A stretch of DNA of 64,000 bases from Norana najaformis (taxonomy: Eukaryota > Annelida > Clitellata > Crassiclitellata > Hormogastridae). How positions within the stretch are numbered: the first letter of the stretch is position 1; every line of letters starts with the position of its first letter. The stretch is from assembly GCA_964023275.1 (NCBI GenBank), contig OZ029917.1, forward strand, positions 20,336,488 through 20,400,487, in the 5' to 3' direction. The translations under genes and the position numbers were made by a program. A model generated the notes under the pieces. It worked only from the letters and a program-made list of their open reading frames with translations. It ran no database searches and was not told the DNA's origin. Positions 49,601 to 59,689 of the stretch are shown piece by piece.

Positions 49601-50803
49601 TGTCTTTTAAAGATTCAAAAATAAATAAAAATTGTTGTATTAATGTAGTAATGGTTGTATTAAACTACTTGAATTATTCATGGTTGTATTGTTGTTGCCG
49701 TTGCTGTTGTTGTTGTTGCTGCTCCTGCATCCTTTGAAGAGTTACAGGTGTTTGTTGATCTGATGTTTTATATAGGAGTCCTAATCGCCGTGTCGTTAGG
49801 GGTCGCTATGGGAGTTATAATAGGAGGGACCCTTCTGTGCGCCATCACTATGTACATGAAACGGTAAACATATTCATAATATTATATTCTGCTACTCGTG
49901 CCACTACAACTGATACATAGAAACTGCTAATTGGCAGAATTGGGCTAATCAGGACCAGTACGGATATTGGTCGTGTTTAGCCTACTTATGTCATCGTCTT
50001 GCACGAAATTCGCTCAGTAATTCCCGTGTGTTCAGACTGTCACTGCGACTGAATCTGCGTTTCGGTGTTTTTCGAGTCCGGCATGGTTACCGCCATTTTT
50101 CTAAATTCTTCCCAATTCTGACGGGATCACTGCGGTTACTCCGGAATTATCGCTATGAATGTCACCGTGTCACTCTCTAGCGGGAAGTGACTGATTCTAT
50201 AATACTGAACATAGAAAGACTCGGAGAATTAGGTCTTAGTGTTGATTGCTACTGAGACTCAATCGTGGTGGAATTAAGTCTCGGAGTCCCACCTTACGTG
50301 CTCAGAATTCTGTGTCAAAGTCGGTGGTCACCGTAGTGACAAAGTTTATGGAAAGATAAAATCGACGTAAACGACCCATGAGAGCGCATATGATCTCAAT
50401 AAACACGGGTAAGACACGTAGACTGAAGAGACTCTTTTGTTGCATTTTGAAAACGTTGAACATGTGGTACTGGTTTTTCAGACAGAGGCGAAACTTACAA
50501 GGTTATTCTCAGCCGAAAGAGCAACACGTCTGCACAACTTTTCCATCTCCCGCTCCACCGCAGCACAGCGCCGTGTCCAACTGGCTGACTGACTCCGATT
50601 CGGTCATTCTCCAGGACTCAGACGTTCAGAGGACGTCGTACCGGATCGCAGTCCCGCGAGGAAGCCTCGGGAACGCAAACTCTGACAGTATTGACTATAA
50701 CAGCTTTGACAACACGACGCGTCCATGCGTGGTATCTCAGTATAGTTCATCCACGAACAGCTTCAAACTGAAACCTCACTTCTACGAAAGCCCTTGCCTA
50801 TAG
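41181..50803 (+). CDS. Type I membrane protein with SUEL-lectin, CUB and CCP-like domains (five 3' exons)
   Basis: Five exons (41181-41465, 42659-43081, 47984-48145, 49776-49863, 50482-50803) join into 425 codons with every GT-AG site and phase consistent: 1-1, 1-1, 1-1, 1-2, 2-stop. Domain order: SUEL/rhamnose-binding lectin (residues 1-94), CUB (95-235), CCP/sushi-like module (236-289), transmembrane helix (290-316), cytoplasmic tail (318-425). Potential N-glycans: N11, N113, N146, N262 and N283. The layout is that of a single-pass cell-surface or adhesion receptor, with lectin and CUB binding ligands outside. I recall a conserved, poorly characterised invertebrate family with this lectin-CUB-TM order, but cannot verify it here. 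The signal-peptide exon(s) lie upstream and were not found, so the N-terminus is missing. A poly(A) signal follows at 51128. Confidence 0.85.
41466..42658 (+). other. Intron 1 of the visible lectin/CUB gene
   Basis: AT-rich 1.2-kb intron with GT-AG ends. TAGGCCTA at 41699. No element recognised. Confidence 0.75.
42659..43081 (+). CDS. Exon: CUB domain
   Basis: The acceptor is ctttttatag, the donor aaag|gtaaca; phases 1 and 1. Cysteines at 103, 133, 178 and 197 give the two CUB disulfides. GSPHCPWVIEALPGQRVNLT is the typical CUB core (C.W.I....G..V.L), followed by a beta-strand-rich end, VRIEIPNP...GAFIIRYK. An insert rich in Gly, Ser and Pro (about 158-176) lengthens the loop before the third cysteine. 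The exon is GC-richer than its introns. Confidence 0.92.
43275..43350 (-). repeat. Dispersed repeat R2, minus fragment
   Basis: ctttcgttgggcgctgtaga followed by aatctcgagattacggttac matches the 29640-29690 part of R2 nearly base for base. Confidence 0.65.
44175..44338. repeat. Tandem duplication of an 83-bp unit
   Basis: Copy 1 is 44175-44257 and copy 2 is 44258-44338. They are identical apart from a 2-bp gt difference in a tatatg run. The unit ends directly at the SINE that follows. Confidence 0.92.
44339..44485 (+). repeat. tRNA-derived SINE, copy 2
   Basis: gatgaagcgctcggtttgca is in the A-box position and gggctcgagcctctcc is the B box. The body gcatagggaccttgagcaag, tccttcaatcaccactactc, agcgccatcgattaatg and the ggtgcttaataaatgcac tail match the SINE at 21320-21490. 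Confidence 0.75.
45417..45660 (+). pseudogene. CR1-like LINE relic: reverse-transcriptase core
   Basis: LFPLLGRSATFDTVDYDILI corresponds to the family's LLDLSAAFDTVDHDIL block (RT motif A), and LGVPQGSLLK to CGVPQGSVLGP (motif B). The linker between them is shortened and contains stops. It lies in intron 2 of the lectin gene. Confidence 0.75.
46617..46662. repeat. (TAA)n microsatellite
   Basis: Fifteen perfect units. Confidence 0.95.
47020..47682. repeat. Dispersed repeat R1, copy 2
   Basis: Partner of 15410-16026. It contains gtccgatttgtatcgtagtg with ttaacttgag, then cgacattttagctcaaacta, gcacacgacagacta, and finally acttgctgacaaatcagcgt ahead of aatattacgttcacagac. The reverse strand has cggttcaattcc in the B-box position. 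Confidence 0.7.
47984..48145 (+). CDS. Exon: CCP/sushi-like module
   Basis: The acceptor is gttattttgccag, the donor ctcag|gtactc; phases 1 and 1. The 54 residues have four cysteines (239, 261, 272, 284) with W268 and W277, and the C-x-G-x-x-W spacing between the third and fourth cysteines seen in CCP modules. It begins VTGCPD and ends GNCSFSNS. It is a short stalk module just outside the membrane. The four-cysteine match to CCP is by pattern only. Confidence 0.8.
48146..49775 (+). other. Intron 3 of the visible lectin/CUB gene
   Basis: 1.6-kb AT-rich intron with a ttgttgctgttgttgttg tract just before the acceptor. No element recognised. Confidence 0.75.
49776..49863 (+). CDS. Exon: transmembrane helix
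   Basis: The acceptor is gttttatatag, the donor aaacg|gtaaac; incoming phase 1, outgoing phase 2. It encodes GVLIAVSLGVAMGVIIGG and then LLCAITMYMK: about 27 hydrophobic residues followed by a Lys-Arg stop-transfer. Glycines at 298, 302 and 306 form consecutive GxxxG motifs. Confidence 0.85.
49864..50481 (+). other. Intron 4 of the visible lectin/CUB gene
   Basis: 618-bp intron with GT-AG ends. Nothing else seen. Confidence 0.75.
50482..50803 (+). CDS. Exon: cytoplasmic tail and stop
   Basis: The acceptor is tggtttttcag. The first base completes an Arg codon with the preceding exon, giving RQRRNLQGYSQPKE and so on; the stop is TAG at 50801-50803. The tail of about 107 residues is polar, rich in Ser, Asp and Tyr, and has no known domain. 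A YNSF motif (within DSIDYNSF) fits a YxxPhi sorting signal. Reading on 5' of the acceptor in the same frame has no homology, which supports this boundary. Confidence 0.85.
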
Positions 50804-51127
50804 TTCTGGCATTGTATGAGCAATCACGAGACAGCCTAACCAAAGATCTTAGAGTACTTTAAGATGTTTGACCTATCTACGCGACTAACTATCGTTGTAT
50901 ATACCACGCATCGATTTATGATGTAAGATGTTCCTTGGCCCACCGTTTCATACGACTGTGTATTAGGTATCGATGCCATAGAAGCTGTAAAATTATATTG
51001 CGACTGTTTCGCAAATTAAGCATGCCTTGCGTGTAGAGTTCGAGATTTGATGCCTTTTGTTCATGGCAACTCAACACCGAAATCACGACACAGACGACAT
51101 TAATAATTCTGCTCTGAACATACAGGT

Positions 51128-51133
51128 AATAAA
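51128..51133 (+). other. Putative poly(A) signal AATAAA of the lectin/CUB gene
   Basis: First AATAAA after the stop, 325 bp downstream and followed by a T-rich stretch. Its position fits a short 3' UTR. Confidence 0.45.
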
Positions 51134-52080
51134 ATTCTTGTCAGACTACACAACAGATACAGACAGACAACCAGACAAAGAAAAACCTAGGCACTATTAG
51201 TTACCTACTGTAGATAACATCACCGTCTGGCCAATCTCTATATGAGTAACAGGAGTCCTCATGACTAGGATCACATAATCAATCGAGACTAGTAGAAATT
51301 ATGAGCAGACCCAGAAGGGACCATAGTCCAGTCTATGCCATAGTCCTGTTTAATTAGACCGTGAATTACATGCAGTAGAGATGGCGAAGGAGAACCAGCG
51401 ACCGTTTAATATATAATGAATATTAATTAAAGAAAAAAGAATGCAGGCCATATTTATGACCTTTTAAACCTAGAATCAACTACAACTAAAAAACATACAA
51501 GCTAATACAAATTGCAGTCGTTTGTCATCAATTAGGTACTGTATAATTATGCGGTTGTGTTCTAAATAGTTGCTAATTTGGCAAATTTCGAAGGTGCAGA
51601 GACAATGCTTTCCATATTGATGTATCAAATAAAATTATTGTTAAGATGTCAAATTTGCTACACAAATTACGGTGCGTTCTGATAGAATAGGCATAAGGTT
51701 AAGAGAGATGTACAAAATCGCCATCAAAGACTGGAGGTAATAATTATTATTTCTGCTCATATCGATATACAAATTCCACAATTTTAGATCAATTTAACGA
51801 GTTTCTAATTTTGTACTATGTATATATATATATGTACATGTACAGGCCCATATATATGTGTGTATATACGAATGAATGTATGAATGTTTGAATAAGTGTA
51901 CATGTAAGGTTTTAAATATTTATGTTGCTGAAGTAGCACATAAAGACACATCAGCTAAATTGCTAAGACGGTTGGAGTGCTGTCAATTATTAGCAATGTG
52001 TTATCCAACGATATACATGTACGTATAAACTTCTAATATTCACTCATTTACTCGTATTTGTCCTACCGTAATATTGCACG
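51134..52080. other. Intergenic DNA
   Basis: AT-rich, with tatatatatgtacatgtaca simple sequence near 51815-51870. No gene seen. Confidence 0.5.
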
Positions 52081-52084
52081 GGCT

Positions 52085-52440
52085 TCTAATTATCTATTCC
52101 GGCTGAAAAGCTTACTTCTTCATCAGAAGCGTGTTACCTGCATCATCGAGGAAGATTCTCATACTCTTATTCTGATAACAAATGTTATCACCTCAGTTTT
52201 TAAAAATTGTTCATATTAACAAACTACAGACTGGTGAATTTATGTATCGGCTTGTGCATAATTTACTTCCTCTGGTTTCAGAGGTTATTTTTGAAGTAAT
52301 TCCAAATACCTTACACATCATGCCAGATCGCAGGGTAGCTATAAAGGAAGTGTTGCCCAAATTAACATTTGGCTATTTTCAATGAAGTGTAGCCTATTGG
52401 ACCTATTGTTTGGAATAATTTATCGCGTGATATATGTGAA
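52085..52440 (+). pseudogene. LINE relic: C-terminal end
   Basis: LLLHQKRVTCIIEEDSHT, then FLKIVHINKLQTGEFMYRLV, then HNLLPLVSEVI. The LQK..VR.I....H..P.F..L.IL....L....FMYK..N..LP pattern is common to the ends of many non-LTR retrotransposon ORFs. At least one frameshift and early stops are present. Confidence 0.6.
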
Positions 52441-53419
52441 CTGCCCAGTTAAAAACTATATAAAACTTAACCCGTGGTTATTTAAATGAACAATATAAAT
52501 AAATATAATATGAAATAATCTTTCATTAGCTAAGTTTCTTACTTTTGTTCATTCTGGTTCTGTTTATGTTAAGGTATGGTTGGACTGATATTATATTGAA
52601 CATTCGTCATTGCACACAAATTTAGCGCCCCTACTAAACGGGACTTCGGTTCTTTCTGAGTCTGCCATTGTGTCCCAGAAGCATATTTGTATATTGCGTC
52701 TTACGATGTGTTTGATGAGAACAATAAATGAATAAAAATATACGATGAATTATTAGTTAGACCTAGAGTAAATAACATGCAATAGTTTACTGAATTAAGT
52801 CTATAACCGGCGAACATCAATACGCTAAATTCTAAGTGCGTAGCTCATTGCTCATGTTTGCTTAAAATTTGACCTAATAGAAAAAATGCTTTTTGACGCA
52901 TAATTAATCGACTGCATGACACCTAAAAACTCTTGCTTTTGTCGTGTTTGTGTGATGTCGAGAAAAGAGTCATATCTTTCAGATGACATTGCCATTTCCT
53001 CAAAGTTTAGCTTCCCATTTAAACCGCCTCTCAGTTAGAAAATTGTTAAATTTTGCTCTTGGCATAAAATTGAATTAAATAAACTAAAGCATGATATTTT
53101 ATCATCTTCGTTATGGTTATGTTATCTCCGAACAGCTAATGATCTGGCTATTTAATTCCAGTCCACTTTAATTGAGCTTCCCGACAGGCAAATTCCTTTC
53201 AGAACTAAGAGAGTAGTAGAGCGCGAACAGCAATCTTTTCTAAGTTAGGTGTCCCAGGAGTCATTGAGAGCATTGGTGGCATCACTCTCGTCTTCCCTCA
53301 GATTAAACTAGTTTTAAGCAACGGTGCAAACTTGTGCGAAAACTGCCAAATCTGCATATTTGACTAAATTAATATCTGAAAGTTCTGCTTCGCCAAAACC
53401 TAGTGGCTGGTCATAAATA
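52441..53419. other. Intergenic DNA
   Basis: AT-rich; no supported feature. Confidence 0.5.
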
Positions 53420-54330
53420 AGTTATAACATCGGGATAAGTTGAATTTATCCTCTGCTACTTGCTGGACTAGCCACGAGGTTGCCAGTGAATTCTTGACCT
53501 TTTTTGGAGACAAAATTTCCGGTATAAGGCTGAATTTTGTAGGTTCCTCTGCATCGGATGAATTTCTTCATCCTAATTCGTCACCTCCTGTATTAAGCCA
53601 CTTTCAGCCACCAACTCTTGCAGAGGTTCGAAACTGATCTCTTCGTCACCTAACAAAAGCTGTCTCCTTGACACCAGTCCTAAATCTCTTTGAAAGAGTG
53701 CTTTCATGTTCTGGATCCATCCATTACATCAATTATCAATTTCTCATTGCTTAAGAGCCTTTCCCATTTGCTTTTACTCATGCCATAGTTCATCCTCTGC
53801 TAAAGAAATCTTCTCTCGACCCTGGTGACTTGCCAAACTACAGGCCCTTCTCAACTTTGAAATTTATATCAAAATTCTTGAATGGGTATTTATGAATCAT
53901 ATGCAGACTTACCTATCTTCCTACTCATTAATATTCCCCTTTAAGCCAGCATAAAGTAAGTTTCAACCAACAAAAGCTGCCCTTCTTGCTGTTCATAATG
54001 ATATGGGTTCTATGTTTATTGTAGGGGTAGGGTGTCAGGTTTGTTCTTGATTTTTATGCTGCTTTTAATACTGTGAAGCATATATCTTCTCGTTTGCATC
54101 GTCTCCAGCACTGATTTTGAGTTTCTAGTTCTGCCCTAAATTGGTTTGCTATTTAACCTATCTCAGTCTATGCACTCATCCAGCTTCTATAAATGGACAT
54201 TGTTCGTCTAGTGCTTTGCCATTATGCGCTACTGAATCAGTCTTGCTTGCAATACATTACATCGGTCTTAACTCCATTGGTTACTCTTGGGTAGACACTA
54301 AATTAAGAACAAAAGATTGAAAGTTCTCGA
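53420..54330 (+). pseudogene. CR1-like LINE relic: N-terminal half of reverse transcriptase
   Basis: EFLTFFGDKISGIR (the usual FF..KI block before RT), then TLAEVRN, SLTPVLNLFERVLSCSGSIH, FAFTHAIVHPLLKKSSLDP, LPNYRPFSTLKFISKFL, VLDFYAAFNTVKHI and further degraded blocks. The HAIV.PLLKK..LDP....NYRP.SNL.F..K and D.SAAFDTVDH motifs are diagnostic of CR1/Jockey-type RT. Multiple frameshifts and stops make it dead. The fragment at 45417-45660 covers an overlapping part of the RT but is not obviously the same insertion. Confidence 0.8.
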
Positions 54331-54660
54331 AACGCTCCATACATTCTGTCAGTCTACTTTAGCCAAGTAAAGATCAAGACTTTTCCGGCTTTCTTACACT
54401 GAGTCGTCGAAATCATCTCTGTAATTTTTTCGATCTCTACAACCTTCTCCACAACCTCCTAACATTCGGGTTTTCCATCTCTTCCTCCATGTCTTCGTCA
54501 TCCACTGAGTAATTCTCTTCCTCCTTTTCATTTTTCCGCTTCGTTGTGGTTATCATCTGCGTCAAAAAAAAACAGTAACAAGGGATAACTACGAGCCACA
54601 CAGAATGCCAAATTCACTATGCATAAAACCAACTGACCTTGTATCAACTTTCAGCGTTTC
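54331..54660. other. Intergenic DNA, CT-rich
   Basis: Pyrimidine-rich on the plus strand; downstream flank of the minus-strand gene. No AATAAA placed with confidence. Confidence 0.4.
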
Positions 54661-54663
54661 AGA

Positions 54664-54985
54664 TTGTCTTGATTCAGGTCCTCTTGAATAAGAATGCATG
54701 GATTCAGGTCGCTTTGAATCAAATTGTCTTGAATCATGTCGATTTGATTCAGACTGCCTTGATCAGACCGCTGTGACTTGCATTGCCCTGATGCAGTATG
54801 TCTTGATTCATAATCACCTTGATCCGAATTGCCTTTGTTCAGGCCCCTCTAATGCGCACTGCCTTAAAGTCCTTGCTTCAGATCGAGCTTAAACGGATTG
54901 CTTTGATTCAGAACGCTTTGATTCGGAATGCCTTGATCCGGAATGCCTTGATTTGGATTACCTTGAATCGCACCTGAATTCTCTT
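54664..54985. repeat. Imperfect 15-bp minisatellite (cttgattcagaatgc)
   Basis: About twenty degenerate units. The right-hand part codes on the minus strand for NQGIPDQGIPNQSVLNQSNP, so the end of the gene lies within the array. The left-hand part is beyond its stop codon. Confidence 0.8.
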
Positions 54986-56116
54986 GATCACGTGTGTTGG
55001 AATCTAACGGATCTGGTTCGAACTGCCTTGACTCAGAACCCGTCGGTTCTGCATCCTCTTCTAGAATTGTATTGCACAGACTCCTGGTTGATCCAATCTC
55101 ACCACCCAGGGGCACCGCATGAACCAGTGGCGGTCGCCTATGACCTACCACCAATCCACTGCGATTGCACTGGCTCCCCGAAGAATCGCTCGTTTCTTCA
55201 TACTGTGTCCAACTGTTCTGCGTAAGAACTTCCGGAAAGAAGAGAACCCTGACCGAAGTCTCGACAAGTTGGTTCCTCGTTTCCGGTCTGATTTGAGTGG
55301 CCGTGTGCTGCAAGACCTTCGTCTTAGTCTGAGCTTCTTTGTCTTCGGACTGGGTGACATGTTGCGACGAACAGTCTTTGGTTTCGACGCTCCTCTGGGT
55401 CATCGCGTTCACTGTCTCTGGCGCCACCTGGTGACATTTGTTGGCCTTCTCGACGACCTTCAATATCTCACACTCGACGCCGACATTACGAAGTCTGGCC
55501 GGGTATTCGGGAAACTTGGATCCGCCCGCGGTCCCTCTTCCGCTTCCTCTCCTTTGTGACCTGGAACGCGTCGATTGGAGCTTAGGTTCCTTGCCATAGC
55601 GGAAGTTCGGGCGAAGGCTGGCCGGAAGACGATCCTGCAGCTGTTTCTGTACACCGTGACTCGAAGCTGATTCGGGTCGGTGGAACTGTGTCGGATATTT
55701 ATAGCGCAGGAAATTTCCGTGGTGGAAATTCCTCTGCTTCATTCCGATGTCGGCAGTTCCAGATTCATCAACGTCTTCCACGTCAACACTTCCACGGCGC
55801 AGCTCTATTTTCGAGGTCTCTGAGTTGACCCGCGTAACCAGCTCATGATTGCCATATTGCCGGCGAGCAGAATTTACCGAATCGCCAGCTTGGGATGTCC
55901 TAACATTACGTCCTCTTTTGAAGTCAGAGTTGTCAACGGCTGCTTCAAAGCGCAAATCTTTGGGATCGTTTACTTTGATCTGCTGGTAGCCATCTGACAG
56001 GCGAAGACTTTCATCGTCTTTGATATTTTGGTGGACTTGGTGACGGTTATAATTTTGATCTTCTTTGATCTTTTTGGTTGTACGTCGATTGTTATCGGGA
56101 AAAGACCAAGTAGGCT
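54864..56116 (-). CDS. Large terminal exon of the unrecognised minus-strand gene
   Basis: 417 codons including the stop are open from a good acceptor (ctcattaatctattgcag). Reading starts PTWSFPDNNRRTTKK and runs through a basic middle (RSRSQRRGSGRGTAGG) to an acidic/Gln end. A 1.25-kb open exon is far above background in this AT-rich neighbourhood. It is predicted to be largely disordered. Confidence 0.65.
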
Positions 56117-57586
56117 CTGCAATAGATTAATGAGATCATTTACACATGCCACATCCACACGATCAAATGAAGTTGCCGTGTCGCATATCGGGAATTTCGG
56201 GAGGTGCTTAGGTCCTTGTTCCGGCAATGGACGAAGTTCAAGGTTCTGAACACGGAACCAGCGCCGCTTACTTGCCAGCTTACGTCGGTACCAAATTATA
56301 CTGCTTGGCGACAGAGATATACAAGTTGGCCAGGGTCTTTACTCGGAGTCCCCTCAACAGGCCTCGAATGCTCAAACACCAGGTCACAGAGCCAACGCCC
56401 CTAATCGCATGCATACATATATTTAATATTTCTTAGTTCATCTTATGCGTATAGGCCCTATAGAAAAGACACAAATACCTTAAACGTGCACACTGTAGGC
56501 CCCTATGCAGAAATTATGAAATTGTGAAATTCATAGCGTTTTAAGAGACTGCTAAACGAGCGAAGAGTCATAAAAGTCGGGCCTACTTATGTTTTTCGAC
56601 ACACTGACACGACACACTTTAAATCTTTCTGCTTTCTAGATACTGCATACTGCTTATCAGAATTTCATATGAAATATGACCCACTAGGGCACCTCAGAAA
56701 GGTCTACATATTTTTCGGCACGTTTCAAAATTCTTTCTCTAACCTAAAACCCTCTGCAATACTCTCAACCTGCTTATCTTTGCAAACTCTTTATCATCCA
56801 GTCATCCTTCTCTACCCGCTCAATCTCTTGTCTCACTCTTGCCCGTCCCCAGTTACTACTTATCTTAAGTTTTCTAACTGATCCATACACTGGACCTTTA
56901 CTATAGAATGATCTCCCTCCTAAATTTTGCAAAGTTTCTGTTCCTCTATCCCTCCCGTCGTTCACTCTTCATCATCTCACTCTCAAGTCCCTTTATTTAT
57001 TACTCCTCAGGTATTCCATTCAAAACTAAAAACTCACCTTTCCAAGAAATCTTGCTCTGATCCATCCAATCTGCCGCTTTCCCATTTCTCTCAACCTAAG
57101 CACAACCCACCGTAACAGCGCCTCTGTCCCCTTCTCTCTCTGGTCTTCTAGCAACAGGACTTTGTTCTCCACATGACGTCTTTGGACAACCATGTGACTT
57201 GACGCAGCGCTCACGAATAAGCTAGTGCAATGTGCTTAGCTTTTAAGCAGAGCTTTAGAAATTTTCAAGATTACGATTACGGGTGCGATGGATGAACATT
57301 GCTGAGGCCGAAATTAAAACAATACTTCGTACATACGGATATCGTTGACAATGACTTCAATGTATGTGATGTCATCGTCTCCAACCGTCTGTTGTTTCTT
57401 TCGAAATTCATCTCGTGATGAAACCGTTGTTTCACTAGGCACTGCTGGTTGTCTGCAATTTGTGACGGATCTCTTTGGCGAGTCTGGAAGAACCAAATAA
57501 GCTGTCTCCTCGTCTTCTTCGTCACTCACGTTTGTTTCTTTGCAGCTTGGGGCTGCATTCAGAACTGGTATGGCGATATTCATCAT
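54864..57586 (-). CDS. Unrecognised two-exon protein with tyrosine motifs (about 500 aa)
   Basis: Model: exon 57586-57337 (83 codons plus 1 base), donor atatcc|gtatgt, intron 57336-56117, acceptor ctattgcag, exon 56116-54864 to TAA at 54866-54864. Phases match (c plus ag gives Gln). The protein is strongly hydrophilic, rich in Arg, Ser, Gln and Asp, with no signal peptide or membrane segment visible. Tyrosine motifs TAYLVL (residues 28-33) and ITYIEV (73-78) lie in an acidic N-terminal part; ITYIEV fits the ITIM pattern. The C-terminus is NQG/IP repeats. The frame stays open upstream of the chosen ATG, so the first exon may extend, or the model may be the tail of a longer, possibly membrane, protein. 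I recognise no domain. Confidence 0.5.
56117..57336 (-). other. Intron of the unrecognised minus-strand gene
   Basis: 1.2 kb. Contains an R2 fragment at 57195-57290 (minus orientation: attacgattacgggtgcgat end). Otherwise unremarkable. Confidence 0.4.
57195..57290 (-). repeat. Dispersed repeat R2, diverged minus fragment
   Basis: cagcgctcacgaataagcta, then agagctttagaaattttcaa, then gattacgattacggg match the R2 order loosely. Confidence 0.45.
57337..57586 (-). CDS. Upstream exon with acidic, tyrosine-motif segment
   Basis: MMNIAIPVLN, then SDEEDEETAYLVL, RDEFRKKQQTVGDDDITYIE and VIVNDI, before a GTATGT donor. The start at 57586 is the first ATG after a non-homologous pyrimidine-rich stretch. 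No in-frame stop lies between it and at least 20 codons further upstream, so the true 5' boundary is uncertain. Confidence 0.4.
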
Positions 57587-59180
57587 ATCGCCCTCTTCAA
57601 AATTCAGACAATTAACGCAGGAGTTTAAAGCCAGTGAGAAATAGTGAGATTCAAAGAAAGAGGAAGAAAGAGTTCGATTTTGGAAGAAACAGTGGCAGCG
57701 GCGTGGAATGCAACTTTATGGCCCAAACAGAGACGTCTTTCAGAATCCGAAGTCATGGATGGGTCTATCTGTATGATTGTTATAACACACGAAATGCATT
57801 GTTGATTCTTGTCAGCTCGGAAAATCTCTTGAAAATCGAAATATAGCTGATGATTTCATTCAATTTCTACGGCATTTTATGGAGTCATGTTTCCTTGCCG
57901 TTTATACGAAACTATGCAATCAAAATAAAATTACTTAGTCAAAACAATTAATAAGCATGTTCAGCATAAAGTCTGATTTTCTGTTTACCCATCTTGGATG
58001 AAACAGTGGTAGTTGGTTCCACCCTTTCGAGGCAGCCAGACTGTGTAAATATGCCATTATTAGCCACTACTTAGGGTACTTTAACATAGAAAAACACGAC
58101 CTGTGTTCATAATTTGATTAAACTGATGCTACATTGTCTATTTTATAAATACTCACCAAAGGCAATAGAATAGCGCGAAGGAATTGATTTCCTTTGTGTC
58201 GCAAGTAAAGGAAAACTGGCGTCTGCGCGAACAAGCTTTGGCAGACTACCTGAATAGGTTGCAGCGCTGAGGAGTCAGAGTTCTTGGCAGCTGTTCAGAT
58301 GCTCTGATTAACCGTGAGCCACCACCTCTTTCACCTGCTTCTCCGTCTTCTCTTTCTCCTCCTCCTTCACTTGGTTTTAATTACTCTGCTGCTCGTTCTG
58401 TCCAGACGTCATGCGAAGTCATCGATTGCAGACGAATAACATCGAGCTGACTGCCTGTCTAGCTCTCTGACTAGCTTCTTGACTGGCTGGCTACCTACCC
58501 GCCTGCCTACCTGCCTGCCAGGAAGAGTTGTATGAAGACTTTCAGTAAGCCTGTCATCCTGTAGAGCTAATCAATGTTTACATCGATTTCAAACTTTAAA
58601 ACCGTAGACTGACCGATGCCTCCAAATTATTTTGCCTGCTCTTCTCTTCTGTCAATATAGCAGCAACTGGTGCATTGGAATTAAAAATAGTATTAGCCAC
58701 AACGGCAAAAACAGTACCAAGTGGAAGAAACGGCAACAAATGCATCAGAATTCTTACAAATCGTTTATTTAGACTGAAGACAAAATCCATAGAAGACCGT
58801 TTATACTTAACAGTTTACTAACACACAGTTGCCCGTTCAAATTCATTCGCAACTTACACTAGTCTGAATACGAATAGTCGTAATCGTAAACTAATGCGTT
58901 TCCACAGCATATATTTGCAAGTACATGCATGCATATGCATGTGTAAATTCATGTATGTGTGGGCATAATTGAAATAATATGTCGACGGTGTTTATGGATG
59001 CAAAGCAGAGGGGGTCTAGTCCGTCATTTTAATTATATCCAACGTCGTCGTCGCTGCATCTGTTGTGCTTCAGAGGCTGGCGTGTGTCACAAGCGACTCT
59101 GAATGATGCTCATTAGCCGAACCTAGATTATATGCAGGTTTTCCCCAGGTCCAAGGAAAATAATCCACGACCAATATCTC
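57587..59180. other. Intergenic or intronic DNA
   Basis: A 70-codon plus frame at 57634-57846 and a 64-codon minus frame with a hydrophobic run at 58596-58790 are present, but neither has splice signals or recognised motifs that would support a call. tgcctacctgcctgcc run near 58500. Confidence 0.35.
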
Positions 59181-59187
59181 CCGGGCA

Positions 59188-59585
59188 ATAATAATAGAGG
59201 ACCTCTACCAGAGCGAGAAAAGACCCACCATCTTAATCAGGACTCAACCCCGGAGGACGGGGAGGATGTGGGACCAGATGTGCTGAAAGATGAGGTACTG
59301 GCGGTCATCAGCGAAATGAAAAATAACGACACGGGGGTAATTGACAACATCCCGGCAGAGACACTGAAAAATCTGGGAGAAAAAGCAACGGCTGAGCTGG
59401 TAAGGACTCTGCCATGACATATACAACACTGGAGTATGGCCTGAGAACTTCTTGCAGTCCATCATGATCCAGATGAAAAAGAAGAACAATGCAACGGCCT
59501 AGACAAATGCTACTAGACTGGATGATGGTGGACGGATACGGTTAACTGAAGGAAGAGGCCAAAAACGTCAGAATGTCAACGTCAA
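59188..59585 (+). pseudogene. Internally deleted LINE: RT N-terminus fused to 3' end
   Basis: DEVLAVISEMKNNDTGVIDN, IPAETLKNLGEKATAELVRT, DIYNTGVWPENFLQSIMIQM. This is the block before RT motif A of RTE-like/Jockey-like elements (E...AI..MK..K..G.D.IP.E.LK..G......L......I...G.WPE.W..S...P..KK). Right after KKKNNATA comes RPRQMLLDWMMVDG and LKEEAKNV, the extreme C-terminus also found at 29880-30050. The whole catalytic core is therefore deleted. Confidence 0.75.
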
Positions 59586-59689
59586 TAGCCACCAAATTTA
59601 ACAAATACGCAACTGAAGAAAATATTTGACACTTTTTTATCTCTTGTAAACATAATCTGAAATGCTGAATTGAAATAAAGAGCAGTTTA

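Noticed and set aside
54953-55559. Plus-strand frames opposite the large minus-strand exon
   Set aside because: Shadow frames of the 1.25-kb minus-strand open exon.
58596-58790. Hydrophobic segment as a transmembrane exon of the minus-strand gene
   Set aside because: Contains His/Pro/Asn, lacks good acceptor and donor sites, and ends in a nearby stop.
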